A stretch of 44,141 nt of DNA, from positions 1 through 44,141 of the forward strand of contig JBAXSU010000004.1 in NCBI GenBank assembly GCA_037130535.1, written 5' to 3'. This document shows, piece after piece, positions 23,584 through 32,067 of the stretch. The notes under the pieces were generated by a model. It was not told the DNA's origin and ran no database searches. It was given only the letters and a program-made list of their open reading frames with translations. Positions within the stretch are counted from its first letter, which is position 1; each line of letters starts with the position of its first letter. The position numbers and the translations under genes are program-made. The stretch comes from VFMC01 sp037130535 (GTDB lineage Bacteria > Actinomycetota > Acidimicrobiia > Acidimicrobiales > Ilumatobacteraceae).

Positions 23584-24720
23584 TCACGAATCCTTGAACC
23601 CGATGGCGCGCTTCACGAGCGACCGCGCAGCGACGTCGGCACGGGTGAGCGGCACGCGCTCGAAGCGGTACTCGGCATACGGCACCGGCTGGGCGAGGAA
23701 GTGTTCCTTGTAGTGAGCCAACGACTCCGAGGTGCCCGATTCGCCCATGTTGTAGTGGGTGCTGCCGTATGCGTAGGCCTCCTGGATGGCTCGCCACTGC
23801 ACGGCCTCGCTCGCGTACTTCTGCGCCGCCACATCGCGGTCGAGGGCGGCACGGGTGTCGCGGGCAACCGGGCCGAGCAGCACGATGGTGGACGCTGCCG
23901 GTCGATCATCCGCGTACGCGACGACGAGCCGGAACCGTTCGGGGCCGAGGAACGTGGCCATCGCCTGCAACTTGGCGATCGAGTCGCGACGCTCGGCCCG
24001 CCAGCGGGCCAACCACAGCGGCTCGTGCTGACGAGCGGCCCAACGCTCGACCGACTTCAGGTACATCGCGTAGTGGTCGCCCAGCAGCGCACCTGTCGTG
24101 TCGACCTCCACACGCAGGTCGTCGCGCTGGGCGCGCACGATCTTGCGACGGGTCGACTTCGACATCGCTGCCAGGTGTTCGGCCGGGCTGTCGAACAGTG
24201 GCAGCACGTGCGCCAGACGGGGCAGCGCTGTGACACCGGGCCCGTTCACGCCGTCCCACAGCGACGCCTCGAGCGGGTCGACGCGCAGCGCCACACGGGC
24301 CACCCGAAGGCTCTGCAGGTCGGCGGCGATCGCCTCCACCGCTCCGGCATCGAGCCCAGCCCCGGCCGGCCCGCCGATGCCCCAGCTCTGCGGGAACGAC
24401 CACAACTGCCCGCCCACACCGCGCAGCCCGCTGCGCCGCACCAGCGGCAGCACGATGCGTCGGCCGTCGGCGAACTCGTACAGCCGACTCGCGTCGCTGC
24501 AGCCCTCCACCGCGCAGACGGCGTCGGTCCATTCGGGGGTCTGCTCGGGCAGCGCACCGGGATCGGCCGCCACCACCTCGGCCCACACGTCGCGTGGCGC
24601 CGGCGACGTGACCGTTCCACCCAGAGCGAGGCGGCCAAAGGCGCGCTTCGCCGTTTCGAGCGCGGTGTGGTGCGGGTCGGCCGGGGCGAGCACCGGCAGG
24701 GACGTGGCAACGCTGGTCAT
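23584..24720 (-). CDS. FemAB/GNAT-like acyltransferase in glycan cluster
   Basis: A 378-residue soluble protein resembling the BioF2-like/FemAB group of GNAT-fold transferases. Recognisable parts are the N-terminal TPEWTDAVCAVEGCSDASRL with GRRIVLPLVRRSGLRGVGGQ, the central KSTRRKIVRAQR, and the C-terminal ALDRDVAAQKYASEAVQWRA with YNMGESGTSESLAHYKEHF, where the acceptor-site region usually lies. Members transfer aminoacyl or acyl groups onto cell-wall precursors or polysaccharides. Here it may decorate the exported glycan. ATG 24720 is preceded by GGAGG about 9 nt upstream and lies 2 nt after the GH16 stop. Substrate unknown. Confidence 0.72.
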   Translation of the reverse strand: MTSVATSLPVLAPADPHHTALETAKRAFGRLALGGTVTSPAPRDVWAEVVAADPGALPEQTPEWTDAVCAVEGCSDASRLYEFADGRRIVLPLVRRSGLRGVGGQLWSFPQSWGIGGPAGAGLDAGAVEAIAADLQSLRVARVALRVDPLEASLWDGVNGPGVTALPRLAHVLPLFDSPAEHLAAMSKSTRRKIVRAQRDDLRVEVDTTGALLGDHYAMYLKSVERWAARQHEPLWLARWRAERRDSIAKLQAMATFLGPERFRLVVAYADDRPAASTIVLLGPVARDTRAALDRDVAAQKYASEAVQWRAIQEAYAYGSTHYNMGESGTSESLAHYKEHFLAQPVPYAEYRFERVPLTRADVAARSLVKRAIGFKDS

Positions 24721-24722
24721 GG

Positions 24723-25577
24723 TCAGGTTCCTCCAATGGGTTGCCACACCCGCACGTAATCGACGGCGAATGTGGCGGGGAAGGCGGCGGGATCGGGAGT
24801 ACCGGCCTGGCCGCCGCCCACCGCCAGGTTCAGCAACAGGTACATCGGGCTACGGGGCACGAGGGTCGGGTCATCGACGCGACCCAGCTCGGTGCCGTCC
24901 ATGTAGAACACCACCGCGGCCGGGGTCCAGCGCATACCGAAGACGTGCCACTCGCCCGAGATGTCGGCGGTGCGCGCCACGACGCGTTGCTGGCGTTCGG
25001 AACCATCGACCCTCTGGTGCACGTTCATCGTCACCCGAGTGGGCTGCACGCCATACCACTCGAGGATGTCGATCTCGGGCAGGCTCTGCTTGTCGGCCGA
25101 GAGCATCCAGATGGCGGGCCACAGTCCGTCGCCCACCGGCATGCGCACCCGCGCCTCCACGAAGCCGTAGGTGAACGCAAACGACGACGCCTGGTCGCCA
25201 CGCGAGGCGCGTGGCCCGGTGGTGACCATGCCCGAGCGGTACGGCAGGGTGCCTCCGTCGGTGGTGCGTTGCTCGACAGCCTCGGCGGTCAGCACGAGGG
25301 AACTCTCGCTCAGCGACACCGCCTCGGGCCGGTACCACTCCAGTTCGTTGTTCGTCACGATGGTGCAGCCGCCGTCGGTCTGCCACCAGTGACAGGTGCG
25401 CCACATGTCGCCCAGGTCGGTGCGGTCGAACTCGTCGGCGAACACCATCATCCATTCCTCGCCGGTTGCCACGTGCAGCTGCGGGCCGGGCACCGCCGGA
25501 GTGCAGGCGACGAGAGCGACGACCGCCAGGACGGCGCCCGCGAACACTCCGATGCCGGTCCGGCTGGGTGATGTCAT
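24723..25577 (-). CDS. Glycoside hydrolase family 16 lipoprotein
   Basis: A 284-residue secreted lipoprotein. A 24-residue signal ends in the lipobox LVAC (lipidated Cys 25). The jelly-roll catalytic domain carries EIDILEWYG, with the GH16 nucleophile Glu 168, assisting Asp 170 and acid/base Glu 173. Flanking motifs such as FADEFDRTDL, GFVEARVRMPVGDGLWPAIWML and the C-terminal DYVRVWQ are typical. GH16 enzymes cut beta-1,3 or beta-1,4 glucans, galactans and related polymers, and some transglycosylate. Anchored outside the cell next to synthesis genes, it probably trims or remodels the polymer, though that is inference. It overlaps the deacetylase gene by 4 bp (ATGA). Confidence 0.92.
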   Translation of the reverse strand: MTSPSRTGIGVFAGAVLAVVALVACTPAVPGPQLHVATGEEWMMVFADEFDRTDLGDMWRTCHWWQTDGGCTIVTNNELEWYRPEAVSLSESSLVLTAEAVEQRTTDGGTLPYRSGMVTTGPRASRGDQASSFAFTYGFVEARVRMPVGDGLWPAIWMLSADKQSLPEIDILEWYGVQPTRVTMNVHQRVDGSERQQRVVARTADISGEWHVFGMRWTPAAVVFYMDGTELGRVDDPTLVPRSPMYLLLNLAVGGGQAGTPDPAAFPATFAVDYVRVWQPIGGT

Positions 25578-26362
25578 GCCGACACCTGCAGCACTCTGCC
25601 CGCCCGACGGATCCAGCGATAGCCCACCTGGCGAACGGCATTCCGCCGCGCCGGGCGATCGGGCACTGTCATCAGCCGGGTCCACAGGACGTCGGTGGTG
25701 GTGGTGTCGCGCACCATCAGTCGCGACAGGCCAAAGCGGTCTTCGCCGACATGGCTCCACGCGTCGCGCACCGCACACGCCGAGTCGAAGCCGGCTGCGG
25801 CCACGAGCTCGCCGACCTGCCGGGTATGGAACCCGTGCGGATAGGCGAACGACCGCACCGGAACACCGAGTTGCTGTTCGAGGTGTTGTCGCGACTCGGT
25901 GATCTCGCGGCGGGCCCGTTCGAAGCCGACGAGGTCGAGTTGGGGGTGGGTGACGGTGTGCGCCCCGCTCTCGATGCCCACCGACGCGAGCGCGGTCACA
26001 TCGGCCCACGACATCATCGGCTGATCGCGTTCGGCTTCGATGGGCAGCCACGAACTGGTGCCGCCGATGCAACCGGTGACCAGGTAGATGGTGGCGGGTA
26101 GGCCGCGCTCGGCGAGCAACGGCACGGCGTACTCGCTGAAGTCGGCGCGGCCGTCGTCGAAGGTGATGGCCAGCGGCCGGTCGGGCAGTCCGCCTCTCGC
26201 AGCAGCATCGACCAGGTCGCTCATCGTCAGACACGTGAACCCGAGGTCGCCGATCATGTCGAGGTGCTCGGCGAACAGCGCAGGGTCGACGCACCACGGC
26301 CGATAGGCGGGGCTCGCCTGCACATCTACCGAGTGGTACAGCAGGATGGGGATCGGGCTCAT
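25574..26362 (-). CDS. Polysaccharide deacetylase (carbohydrate esterase family 4)
   Basis: A 262-residue CE4 NodB-homology enzyme. Motif 1 TFDDG is at 67-71 (Asp 69 and Asp 70), motif 2 HTVTH at 135-139 gives the two metal-binding histidines, and RSFAYPHG near 170-177 is motif 3. It removes N- or O-acetyl groups from sugars in a metal-dependent way. Its opening IPILLYHSVD is common in the PgaB/PdaA-like subgroup that acts on exopolysaccharide. No clear signal peptide is seen, so it may act on cytoplasmic or lipid-linked intermediates. ATG 26362 is chosen to begin just before that motif; it lies 13 nt after the upstream glycosyltransferase. Confidence 0.91.
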   Translation of the reverse strand: MSPIPILLYHSVDVQASPAYRPWCVDPALFAEHLDMIGDLGFTCLTMSDLVDAAARGGLPDRPLAITFDDGRADFSEYAVPLLAERGLPATIYLVTGCIGGTSSWLPIEAERDQPMMSWADVTALASVGIESGAHTVTHPQLDLVGFERARREITESRQHLEQQLGVPVRSFAYPHGFHTRQVGELVAAAGFDSACAVRDAWSHVGEDRFGLSRLMVRDTTTTDVLWTRLMTVPDRPARRNAVRQVGYRWIRRAGRVLQVSA

Positions 26363-26375
26363 CGCGGCACTGGCT

Positions 26376-27605
26376 TCAGGCCGCTCGGCGCGTGGCCAGC
26401 TGCCGCTGGCTACGCACCGACTCGGCGTAGGCGAACGGTCCGTGCCGCAGACCGCGCCATTCGGCACGGCGCAGTTCGGGCGGGAACGCGTCGGAGCGAC
26501 CCTCGTTCTTCTGCGAGTCGGGCGACAGCAGCATCTTCAACCCAGCCGGCAGTCGGCGCAGCACAGCCGGGGCCGTGCTGCGGTGGGTCATGAACTTGGT
26601 GAACACCGCAGCCAGGCCGCAGCCGTAGTCCTGCAACTGACGCAGCAGGGCCTCGTCGGTGGTGTGCGAGGGGTGCCACAGCACGGCGGCGGGCTGACGG
26701 ACGAGCAGGTGGCCGGCCTGCAGGAGGCGCACCGAGATGTCGATGTCTTCACCGCCGCGGGCGGGAGTGCCGGCGCCGAGCGCCGGGTCGAAACCACCGA
26801 TGGCCCGCAACGCCTCGGCCCGGAACGACATGTTCGCGCCCGTGCCCAGCAGGCGCGGGTGGAACGGGAACACCGGCGACGGCAGCGGGTCGAGCGACAG
26901 GTGGTACTCGGCCTCTTGGAAGTCGAGCAGGTAGCCGCCGAACTCCTGGAACAGCAGTTCCGACCGTGAGCCGAGCGAGGTGGGCAGCACGCTGCCGCTC
27001 ACGCACACGGCGCCGGGCACGCCGGCGAACGTGGCGCCGATGGCGGTGAGCCACGCCGGGTCGGGTTCTACATCGTCGTCGGTGAAGGCAATGAACTTTC
27101 CCTCGGCGGCTGCGAGGCCGCAGTTGCGGGCCCGGGCCAGACCGGGCACCGGCTCCACCACGTAGCGCACTGCGTCGCCGTAGTCGCTCACCACCTTCGC
27201 CGTGGCGTCGTCGCTCGGCGCGTTGTCGACCACGACCACCTCGTGCTCGGGCCCGTCGAGGGCGAGCATGTGCTCCAGCGCATTGCGCAGGTTGTCGGCC
27301 CGGTTCCGGGTGCAGATCACCACCGACACCGGCCCGGCGGGGGTGGTCTCGCGCAGTCGATTGGTGGGCACCTCACCGAGCAACTGCGTCTCGAGCGTGG
27401 GCGTGAGTTCGCCGTGTTCGAGCGGCAGCACGTCGACACCCACCGGCCAGCCCTCGTTGCGCAGCAGCACCATCGCCCGCTCCATCGTCGAGCGTTCGGC
27501 CGTCGGGGTGCGCCACGTGACGCCGCCGAGGTCGAGGTCGACGCTCGCCACCGCCAGCGGGCCGGCCGCCGAGGTGATCTTGGTGTTGATGTTGACGTGT
27601 TGCAC
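26376..27605 (-). CDS. Family 2 glycosyltransferase with an extra N-terminal domain
   Basis: A 409-residue GT2 enzyme using a nucleotide-sugar donor. The catalytic domain begins near residue 93 with VSVVICTRNRADNLRNALEH. The metal-binding acidic cluster is FTDDDVEPD at about 174-182, and GGEDIDISVRLLQAGH is the acceptor-side acidic motif. The first 90 residues (INTKITSAAGPLAVASVDLD and onward) form a separate domain that I do not recognise. GTG 27605 is set by a GGAGG ribosome site 6 nt upstream. Donor and linkage are unknown. It lies 52 bp after the large membrane protein gene in the same operon. Confidence 0.9.
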   Translation of the reverse strand: MQHVNINTKITSAAGPLAVASVDLDLGGVTWRTPTAERSTMERAMVLLRNEGWPVGVDVLPLEHGELTPTLETQLLGEVPTNRLRETTPAGPVSVVICTRNRADNLRNALEHMLALDGPEHEVVVVDNAPSDDATAKVVSDYGDAVRYVVEPVPGLARARNCGLAAAEGKFIAFTDDDVEPDPAWLTAIGATFAGVPGAVCVSGSVLPTSLGSRSELLFQEFGGYLLDFQEAEYHLSLDPLPSPVFPFHPRLLGTGANMSFRAEALRAIGGFDPALGAGTPARGGEDIDISVRLLQAGHLLVRQPAAVLWHPSHTTDEALLRQLQDYGCGLAAVFTKFMTHRSTAPAVLRRLPAGLKMLLSPDSQKNEGRSDAFPPELRRAEWRGLRHGPFAYAESVRSQRQLATRRAA

Positions 27606-27657
27606 TGGGTGCCTCCGGGGAGCGGGTAGGTGGATGAGGGGTACAGGGTCTGCCGGG

Positions 27658-29901
27658 TCAGGGCAGCACTCGGAACAGCCAGCTGTCGTCGACATGGGTG
27701 ATGGCGACGAAGCGAGGGTTGGTGGCCAACAGCGCCAGGGCGTCGTCGACACCGGCGAAGGGCCAGCCCCCTTCGGCACGCAGTTCCTCGAACATGCCCG
27801 GGGTGACCGTGAGATAGGTGTTGCCAGGCGTGAGCAACGAGAGGTTGTCGGCCACCCGGTCGAGCTGTTGGGCGAACGGCACCCCCGAGTCGCGGTCGAG
27901 CATGTCGACCACCGACGGCGACCACTCGTCGTCGAAATCGACGGTGGGGTAGCTCGCGGTCTGATTCAGCGGGCCGATCGACACGAAGTGGGTGCCCACG
28001 TACTCCCGGTCGGGCAACGAACCGAGGAGGCGCTCGATCGCAACCTCCGACGAATCGACGTTGTTCTGTCGCTCGCGTCCGTAGTGGGCGACGAGGAAGC
28101 CAGCGGTCAGCGCCAACACCACCACCGCTGCCAGCGGCCGCTGCACCCGCGACGGGCGAGCGGACAGTCCGGCAGCGATGAGGGCAGCGACGCCCGGCAG
28201 CGAGTACAGGTACACGCGGTAGATGGCCTCACCGCCATAGGCGTTCACCAGCACCACCACGAACGGCGTCACGGCAATGAGGAGTGCCATGCCCGTTCGG
28301 GCGCCGGCCCGCGTGGCTCGCACGAAGCCGGCGATCGCCAGCATCCACACCGCCACCACGAACACGCGGGTGAGGGTGCCCACCAGTTCGTAGGTGGGCG
28401 GCGGCACGGCGCCGATGCGGTTGCCGGCGATGTTGTTCGCCACCGCGCCGCCGAAGCCGAGGTCGTAGCCCTGGCTCTGGAAGTAGGGGATGCACCGCAG
28501 CGCCCACACCGCCACGGCGACGGTGCCCATCGCCAACAGCCGCCGGTCGCGAATCCAGCCGATCACCACGGCTGCGCCGATGGGTAGCACCACCGCAGCA
28601 GGGGTGAGGGCATGGGTCATCAGCAGCCCGGCGAACACGAGCACCACGCACCACCGGCGGGCCGTCATCACCGGCCGGTACACCACCTGCCCGTCGAGCG
28701 TGGACTCCGGGCCGAGTCGGTTCACCAGCGTTGCGAGCGGCCGGGGCCGCAGCAACAGACGCTGTCGACCCGCCACGGGCCGCACGAACCAGCTGCACAC
28801 CAGCGCCAACACGGTGATGCCGAGGAACGTGGCGACCGACTGCGGCGAGAAGTAGTTCTGGCCCACCCAGTCGGTGACGAGGAACACCACGGTGGCGAGA
28901 TGCGCCACCCGGATGTCGCCGCTGAGGCGACGCACCAGGTTCCACACCGCCACCAACACGAACGCAGTGGCGCCGAGCTGCCACCACGCCGCGTACGACT
29001 CGGGGTCGACGCCGGTGGCGCCACGCACCAGAGCGACCACACCGAACATGCCCGAGAACGTGTTGTAGATGTCGACGTCGGTGTGCAGCCTGCCGGTGCT
29101 GTCGAGCAGGCGGATCACACCGAGGTGCTTGTACGACCACGGATACCGGATGGTCGACACCACCAGCGGCAACGTGGCGTACAACACGATGGTGACGAGC
29201 CCGATGGAAGTGGCGACACGCAGGGTCTCGGCGGCCTTCGACGTGGCGGCCCGCACGGCCAACCCCACGCCCAACGCCAGCACCACCAGCCACGGCACCG
29301 GCACCCGGGCGATGAGGCCCCAGTCGCCGATGGCATCGGTATCGATGCGGCTGAGCGTGGCCGCCCACACGGCGAAGGCGATGGCCAACACCGCCAGATG
29401 CGCCGGGCCGAGCTGCCACCACCAGGTGCGCAGCGCAGTGAGCGGCCCGAGCGGCACAGCGCCCGGCCGGCGAGCTCGACGCGAACGGAAGTCGACCACC
29501 CCATGGGCCAGCGCGAGCACACCGAGCACTGCGGCGGCCACCTCGCGCGGATGCCACCAGGCCACGCTCAGCAAGACGTGCGTGATGATCGCCCAGGTGG
29601 CGACGCTGGTGGCCACCACCACCACGAACGCCTCGGCCCGATCGGTGGCGGCGACCAGTCGCACCAGCAGCACCCCGGGAAAGGCGAGGATGGCTACGGC
29701 CACCAGCGCCGCCACGACGGGCCCCTGCCAGCCGAACCCGAGGCACGCCGCGGCAGCGAACCCGACCACCGTTACCGGGTGCGGACCGCTGCCGGGGACA
29801 ACGGGTGCCATCACCTCGGTCTGCGGATCGCCAACCCTCGCAGCCGCAGTGGTGGCGGGCGTCAGCAGCATGCCGAGCCACGTCTCGGAGATGTCGATCA
29901 T
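27658..29901 (-). CDS. Large multi-spanning membrane protein, candidate GT-C-type transferase or glycan polymerase
   Basis: A 747-residue protein with roughly 13-15 hydrophobic helices in the first 580 residues and a C-terminal, probably extracytoplasmic, domain of about 150 residues. A long loop between early helices (DSTGRLHTDVDIYNTFSGMF, then GATGVDPESYAAWWQLG) carries acidic and aromatic residues, as in GT-C enzymes that use lipid-linked sugars. No Wzy or ligase signature is plain enough to name it. In this cluster a lipid-linked-sugar transferase or polymerase is the best guess. ATG 29901 overlaps the upstream glycosyltransferase stop by 4 bp. The TM count is by eye. Confidence 0.68.
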   Translation of the reverse strand: MIDISETWLGMLLTPATTAAARVGDPQTEVMAPVVPGSGPHPVTVVGFAAAACLGFGWQGPVVAALVAVAILAFPGVLLVRLVAATDRAEAFVVVVATSVATWAIITHVLLSVAWWHPREVAAAVLGVLALAHGVVDFRSRRARRPGAVPLGPLTALRTWWWQLGPAHLAVLAIAFAVWAATLSRIDTDAIGDWGLIARVPVPWLVVLALGVGLAVRAATSKAAETLRVATSIGLVTIVLYATLPLVVSTIRYPWSYKHLGVIRLLDSTGRLHTDVDIYNTFSGMFGVVALVRGATGVDPESYAAWWQLGATAFVLVAVWNLVRRLSGDIRVAHLATVVFLVTDWVGQNYFSPQSVATFLGITVLALVCSWFVRPVAGRQRLLLRPRPLATLVNRLGPESTLDGQVVYRPVMTARRWCVVLVFAGLLMTHALTPAAVVLPIGAAVVIGWIRDRRLLAMGTVAVAVWALRCIPYFQSQGYDLGFGGAVANNIAGNRIGAVPPPTYELVGTLTRVFVVAVWMLAIAGFVRATRAGARTGMALLIAVTPFVVVLVNAYGGEAIYRVYLYSLPGVAALIAAGLSARPSRVQRPLAAVVVLALTAGFLVAHYGRERQNNVDSSEVAIERLLGSLPDREYVGTHFVSIGPLNQTASYPTVDFDDEWSPSVVDMLDRDSGVPFAQQLDRVADNLSLLTPGNTYLTVTPGMFEELRAEGGWPFAGVDDALALLATNPRFVAITHVDDSWLFRVLP

Positions 29902-30956
29902 CCGGCCACCCCGATCGCCCGCTCGCGTTCGTCGACGGCACCTCGCCGATCGTGCTTCAGCCGCACCCGCTCGCGCGCATAACTCGCCGAGGCGCACATC
30001 AACCCTGCGGCCAGCACCCCGGCTCGACCGGCCCGCGACGGATGCAGCGGCGCGGTCGCCACGTCGTGAGCGAATGCCTTGGCGATGAGGGTGCCGTAGG
30101 CACGTTCCTCACCGGTGGCGGCCTCGGCGCCAACCCGGGCCGCGAGACGTGCCTTCGAGCGACCCTCGGCCAGGCAGCGGCGCAGCACGTAGCCCGGTGT
30201 GCACCGACCCGGCGTCACCCGGTGGTGCACGGTCGAGCGCGGCGCGTACATCACCGACAACCCCTCGCCCGCGGCGCGGAGGCGGATGCACACGTCGGTC
30301 TCCTCGCAGCCGGCACCGTCGGCTCCCACCCGGCCGAGTTCGGTGGCGAACCCGCCCACGGCGTTGAGGGCGTCGCGACGGAAGGCCGCGCTCGCCCCGA
30401 AGACGTTGCGGATCGGGCCACCATCGGCCGGCATGGAGGGGATCGAACAGCCGACGGTCCAGTCGAGGTGCACCGGGAACCACCACGGCCGGTCGGCGGG
30501 CCAGGCGGGATCGATGCGGCCACCGACAGCCACCACATGGTCGTCGGCGAACGGGGCGACGAGCTCCTCGAGCCAGTCGTGCTCAGGTACGGCGTCGTCG
30601 TCGATGAACAGCACCACATCACCGGTCGCCTGTTCGACACCGGTGTTGCGAGCACCCGACAGGCCCTGCGAGTACCGGTTGGCCAGCACCGTCAACCACG
30701 AATCGCGGGCGAGGTGGTCGTGCAACATGTCGTTGTGGTCGACCACCACGATCACCTCGGCCGGGGGCATCGACTGGTCGCGCAAGCCGTCGAGACAGGC
30801 GGTCAGGTCGCCGAGTCGCTCGTTCGAGTACGTGCACACCACCACGCTCGCGGTGAGCGATGGCGGCGTCATCGGCGCCGCCTCGGGTGCCGGTGTCGCC
30901 TCGTGTGACGGAGCGGGAGGGAACTGCGGGGCCGATGGGAACAGCGGGGCCGTCAC
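29898..30956 (-). CDS. Family 2 glycosyltransferase
   Basis: A 352-residue GT2 enzyme. After a Pro/Ala-rich N-terminal tail of about 33 residues comes ASVVVCTYSNERLGDLTACL, the nucleotide-binding strand. SGARNTGVEQATGDVVLFID and DDAVPEHDW hold the acidic metal site, and GCEETDVCIRLRAAGEG the catalytic-base region. The C-terminal part (AFAHDVATAPLHP onward) may be a membrane-associated helix pair. The GTG start overlaps the upstream gene's stop by 4 bp and its own stop overlaps the next ATG by 4 bp, so the three products should be made in step. Donor sugar unknown. Confidence 0.9.
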   Translation of the reverse strand: MTAPLFPSAPQFPPAPSHEATPAPEAAPMTPPSLTASVVVCTYSNERLGDLTACLDGLRDQSMPPAEVIVVVDHNDMLHDHLARDSWLTVLANRYSQGLSGARNTGVEQATGDVVLFIDDDAVPEHDWLEELVAPFADDHVVAVGGRIDPAWPADRPWWFPVHLDWTVGCSIPSMPADGGPIRNVFGASAAFRRDALNAVGGFATELGRVGADGAGCEETDVCIRLRAAGEGLSVMYAPRSTVHHRVTPGRCTPGYVLRRCLAEGRSKARLAARVGAEAATGEERAYGTLIAKAFAHDVATAPLHPSRAGRAGVLAAGLMCASASYARERVRLKHDRRGAVDERERAIGVAG

Positions 30957-31855
30957 GCGACGCCCTCGAGCGCCACGAAACGGGCCTGGCCGTTCACGTA
31001 CTCGTCGCAGTGCTCACGCACCAGCAGTGCCGCGATGCGCAACCCGTCGCGCAGTGCGTGCAGGTTGGTGGCACCGACGTTGCGCTTGCCCTCGAAGCTG
31101 GGCACCTCCTCGATCACCAGGCCGGCGCGTGCAGCACGCACGTGCATCAGCGTCTCGATCTCGAACCCACAGCAGTCGAGGTCGAGCACCTCGCGGTGCC
31201 GGGTCCAGATGGCGTTGAAGCCGTAGGCGATGTCGGTGAAGTGCGTCGCGTACCGCTTGTTCACGATCGTGCGGATGCCCCAGTTGCCAAGTCGACGGAT
31301 ACCGGTGATGTCGATGCTGCCGCCGCGCTCGAGGAACCGCGAGCCCTTCGCCATGTCGGCGCCGCTCATCAGCGCCAGCACGAAGCGCTCCACCTCGGCA
31401 GCCACGTTCGAGCCGTCGGCATCGATGAACACGCTGATGTCGCCGGTGGCGGCATTCAGGCCGGCGCGCATGGCGTCGCCCTTGCCCTTGCCCGGCTGGC
31501 CCACCACTCGCACGCTGGGCAGCGCGGCCCGAGCCACCTCCACGGTGCCGTCGACCGAGTTGCCGTCGACGAGGATCACCTCGTACACAGGCGGCAGATC
31601 CTCGAGCAGGCGGGCAAGGTTTGCCGCCTCGTTGCGTGCGGGCACGATCACGCTCACCGTCACCAGATGCTCGACGCCGTTCAGGACGTAGCGCCAGGGT
31701 TCGCCATGGCGGGCCGGGCGCGAGGGTCGCGGCTGCGGTGGCCGTTCGGCACGTTCGGCCAGCGACGTGTGCGCCAGCCGCAACGCCGGCGTGGTCGACG
31801 ACGGTGCCGCTACCGCTACCTCGTCGTACGTGTCCATCAGTGCCCGTGATTCCAT
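30953..31855 (-). CDS. DPM1-like family 2 glycosyltransferase (polyprenyl-phosphate sugar synthase type)
   Basis: A 300-residue GT2 enzyme similar to dolichyl/polyprenyl-phosphate mannose synthases. VSVIVPARNEAANLARLLEDL begins the catalytic domain near residue 66, VYEVILVDGNSVDGTVEVAR follows, and ISVFIDADGSN holds the DAD metal site. GKGKGDAMRAGLN and NKRYATHFTDIAYGFNAIW are subgroup hallmarks. It could charge a polyprenyl phosphate with a sugar for the multi-spanning protein downstream, which is inference. ATG 31855 has a strong GGAGGAG ribosome site; the 19 codons upstream are not used. It is the first gene after a 212-bp gap, so the operon may have a promoter here. Confidence 0.88.
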   Translation of the reverse strand: MESRALMDTYDEVAVAAPSSTTPALRLAHTSLAERAERPPQPRPSRPARHGEPWRYVLNGVEHLVTVSVIVPARNEAANLARLLEDLPPVYEVILVDGNSVDGTVEVARAALPSVRVVGQPGKGKGDAMRAGLNAATGDISVFIDADGSNVAAEVERFVLALMSGADMAKGSRFLERGGSIDITGIRRLGNWGIRTIVNKRYATHFTDIAYGFNAIWTRHREVLDLDCCGFEIETLMHVRAARAGLVIEEVPSFEGKRNVGATNLHALRDGLRIAALLVREHCDEYVNGQARFVALEGVA

Positions 31856-31877
31856 GGTGACTCCTCCGTCCCATCCA

Positions 31878-31904
31878 CTGTCAGGGGTCAGGTCCGCTGT
31901 CAGG
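31878..31904 (-). promoter_or_regulatory. Direct repeats in the leader of the glycosyltransferase operon
   Basis: CTGTCAGG occurs at 31878-31885 and 31897-31904 (19 bp apart), with a shorter GTCAGG at 31887-31892 between them. They lie 23-49 nt upstream of the DPM1-like start and could be an operator. The rest of the 31856-32067 gap shows the ribosome site and nothing else I can call. Confidence 0.3.
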
Positions 31905-32067
31905 AGCACCACTCAACCCGCGCGACGAGGCCCCCTTCTAGGGGACATGGCCTGACCTATGGGTGCCGTTCTCCCGCGCCAGGGGGGCCGCACGGCAGCC
32001 ATTCGGCACTGCGCGCTGCACGTCGACGACAGCTCGGATGTGCCGCGGTGTACCGCCGGCGAGCGGC

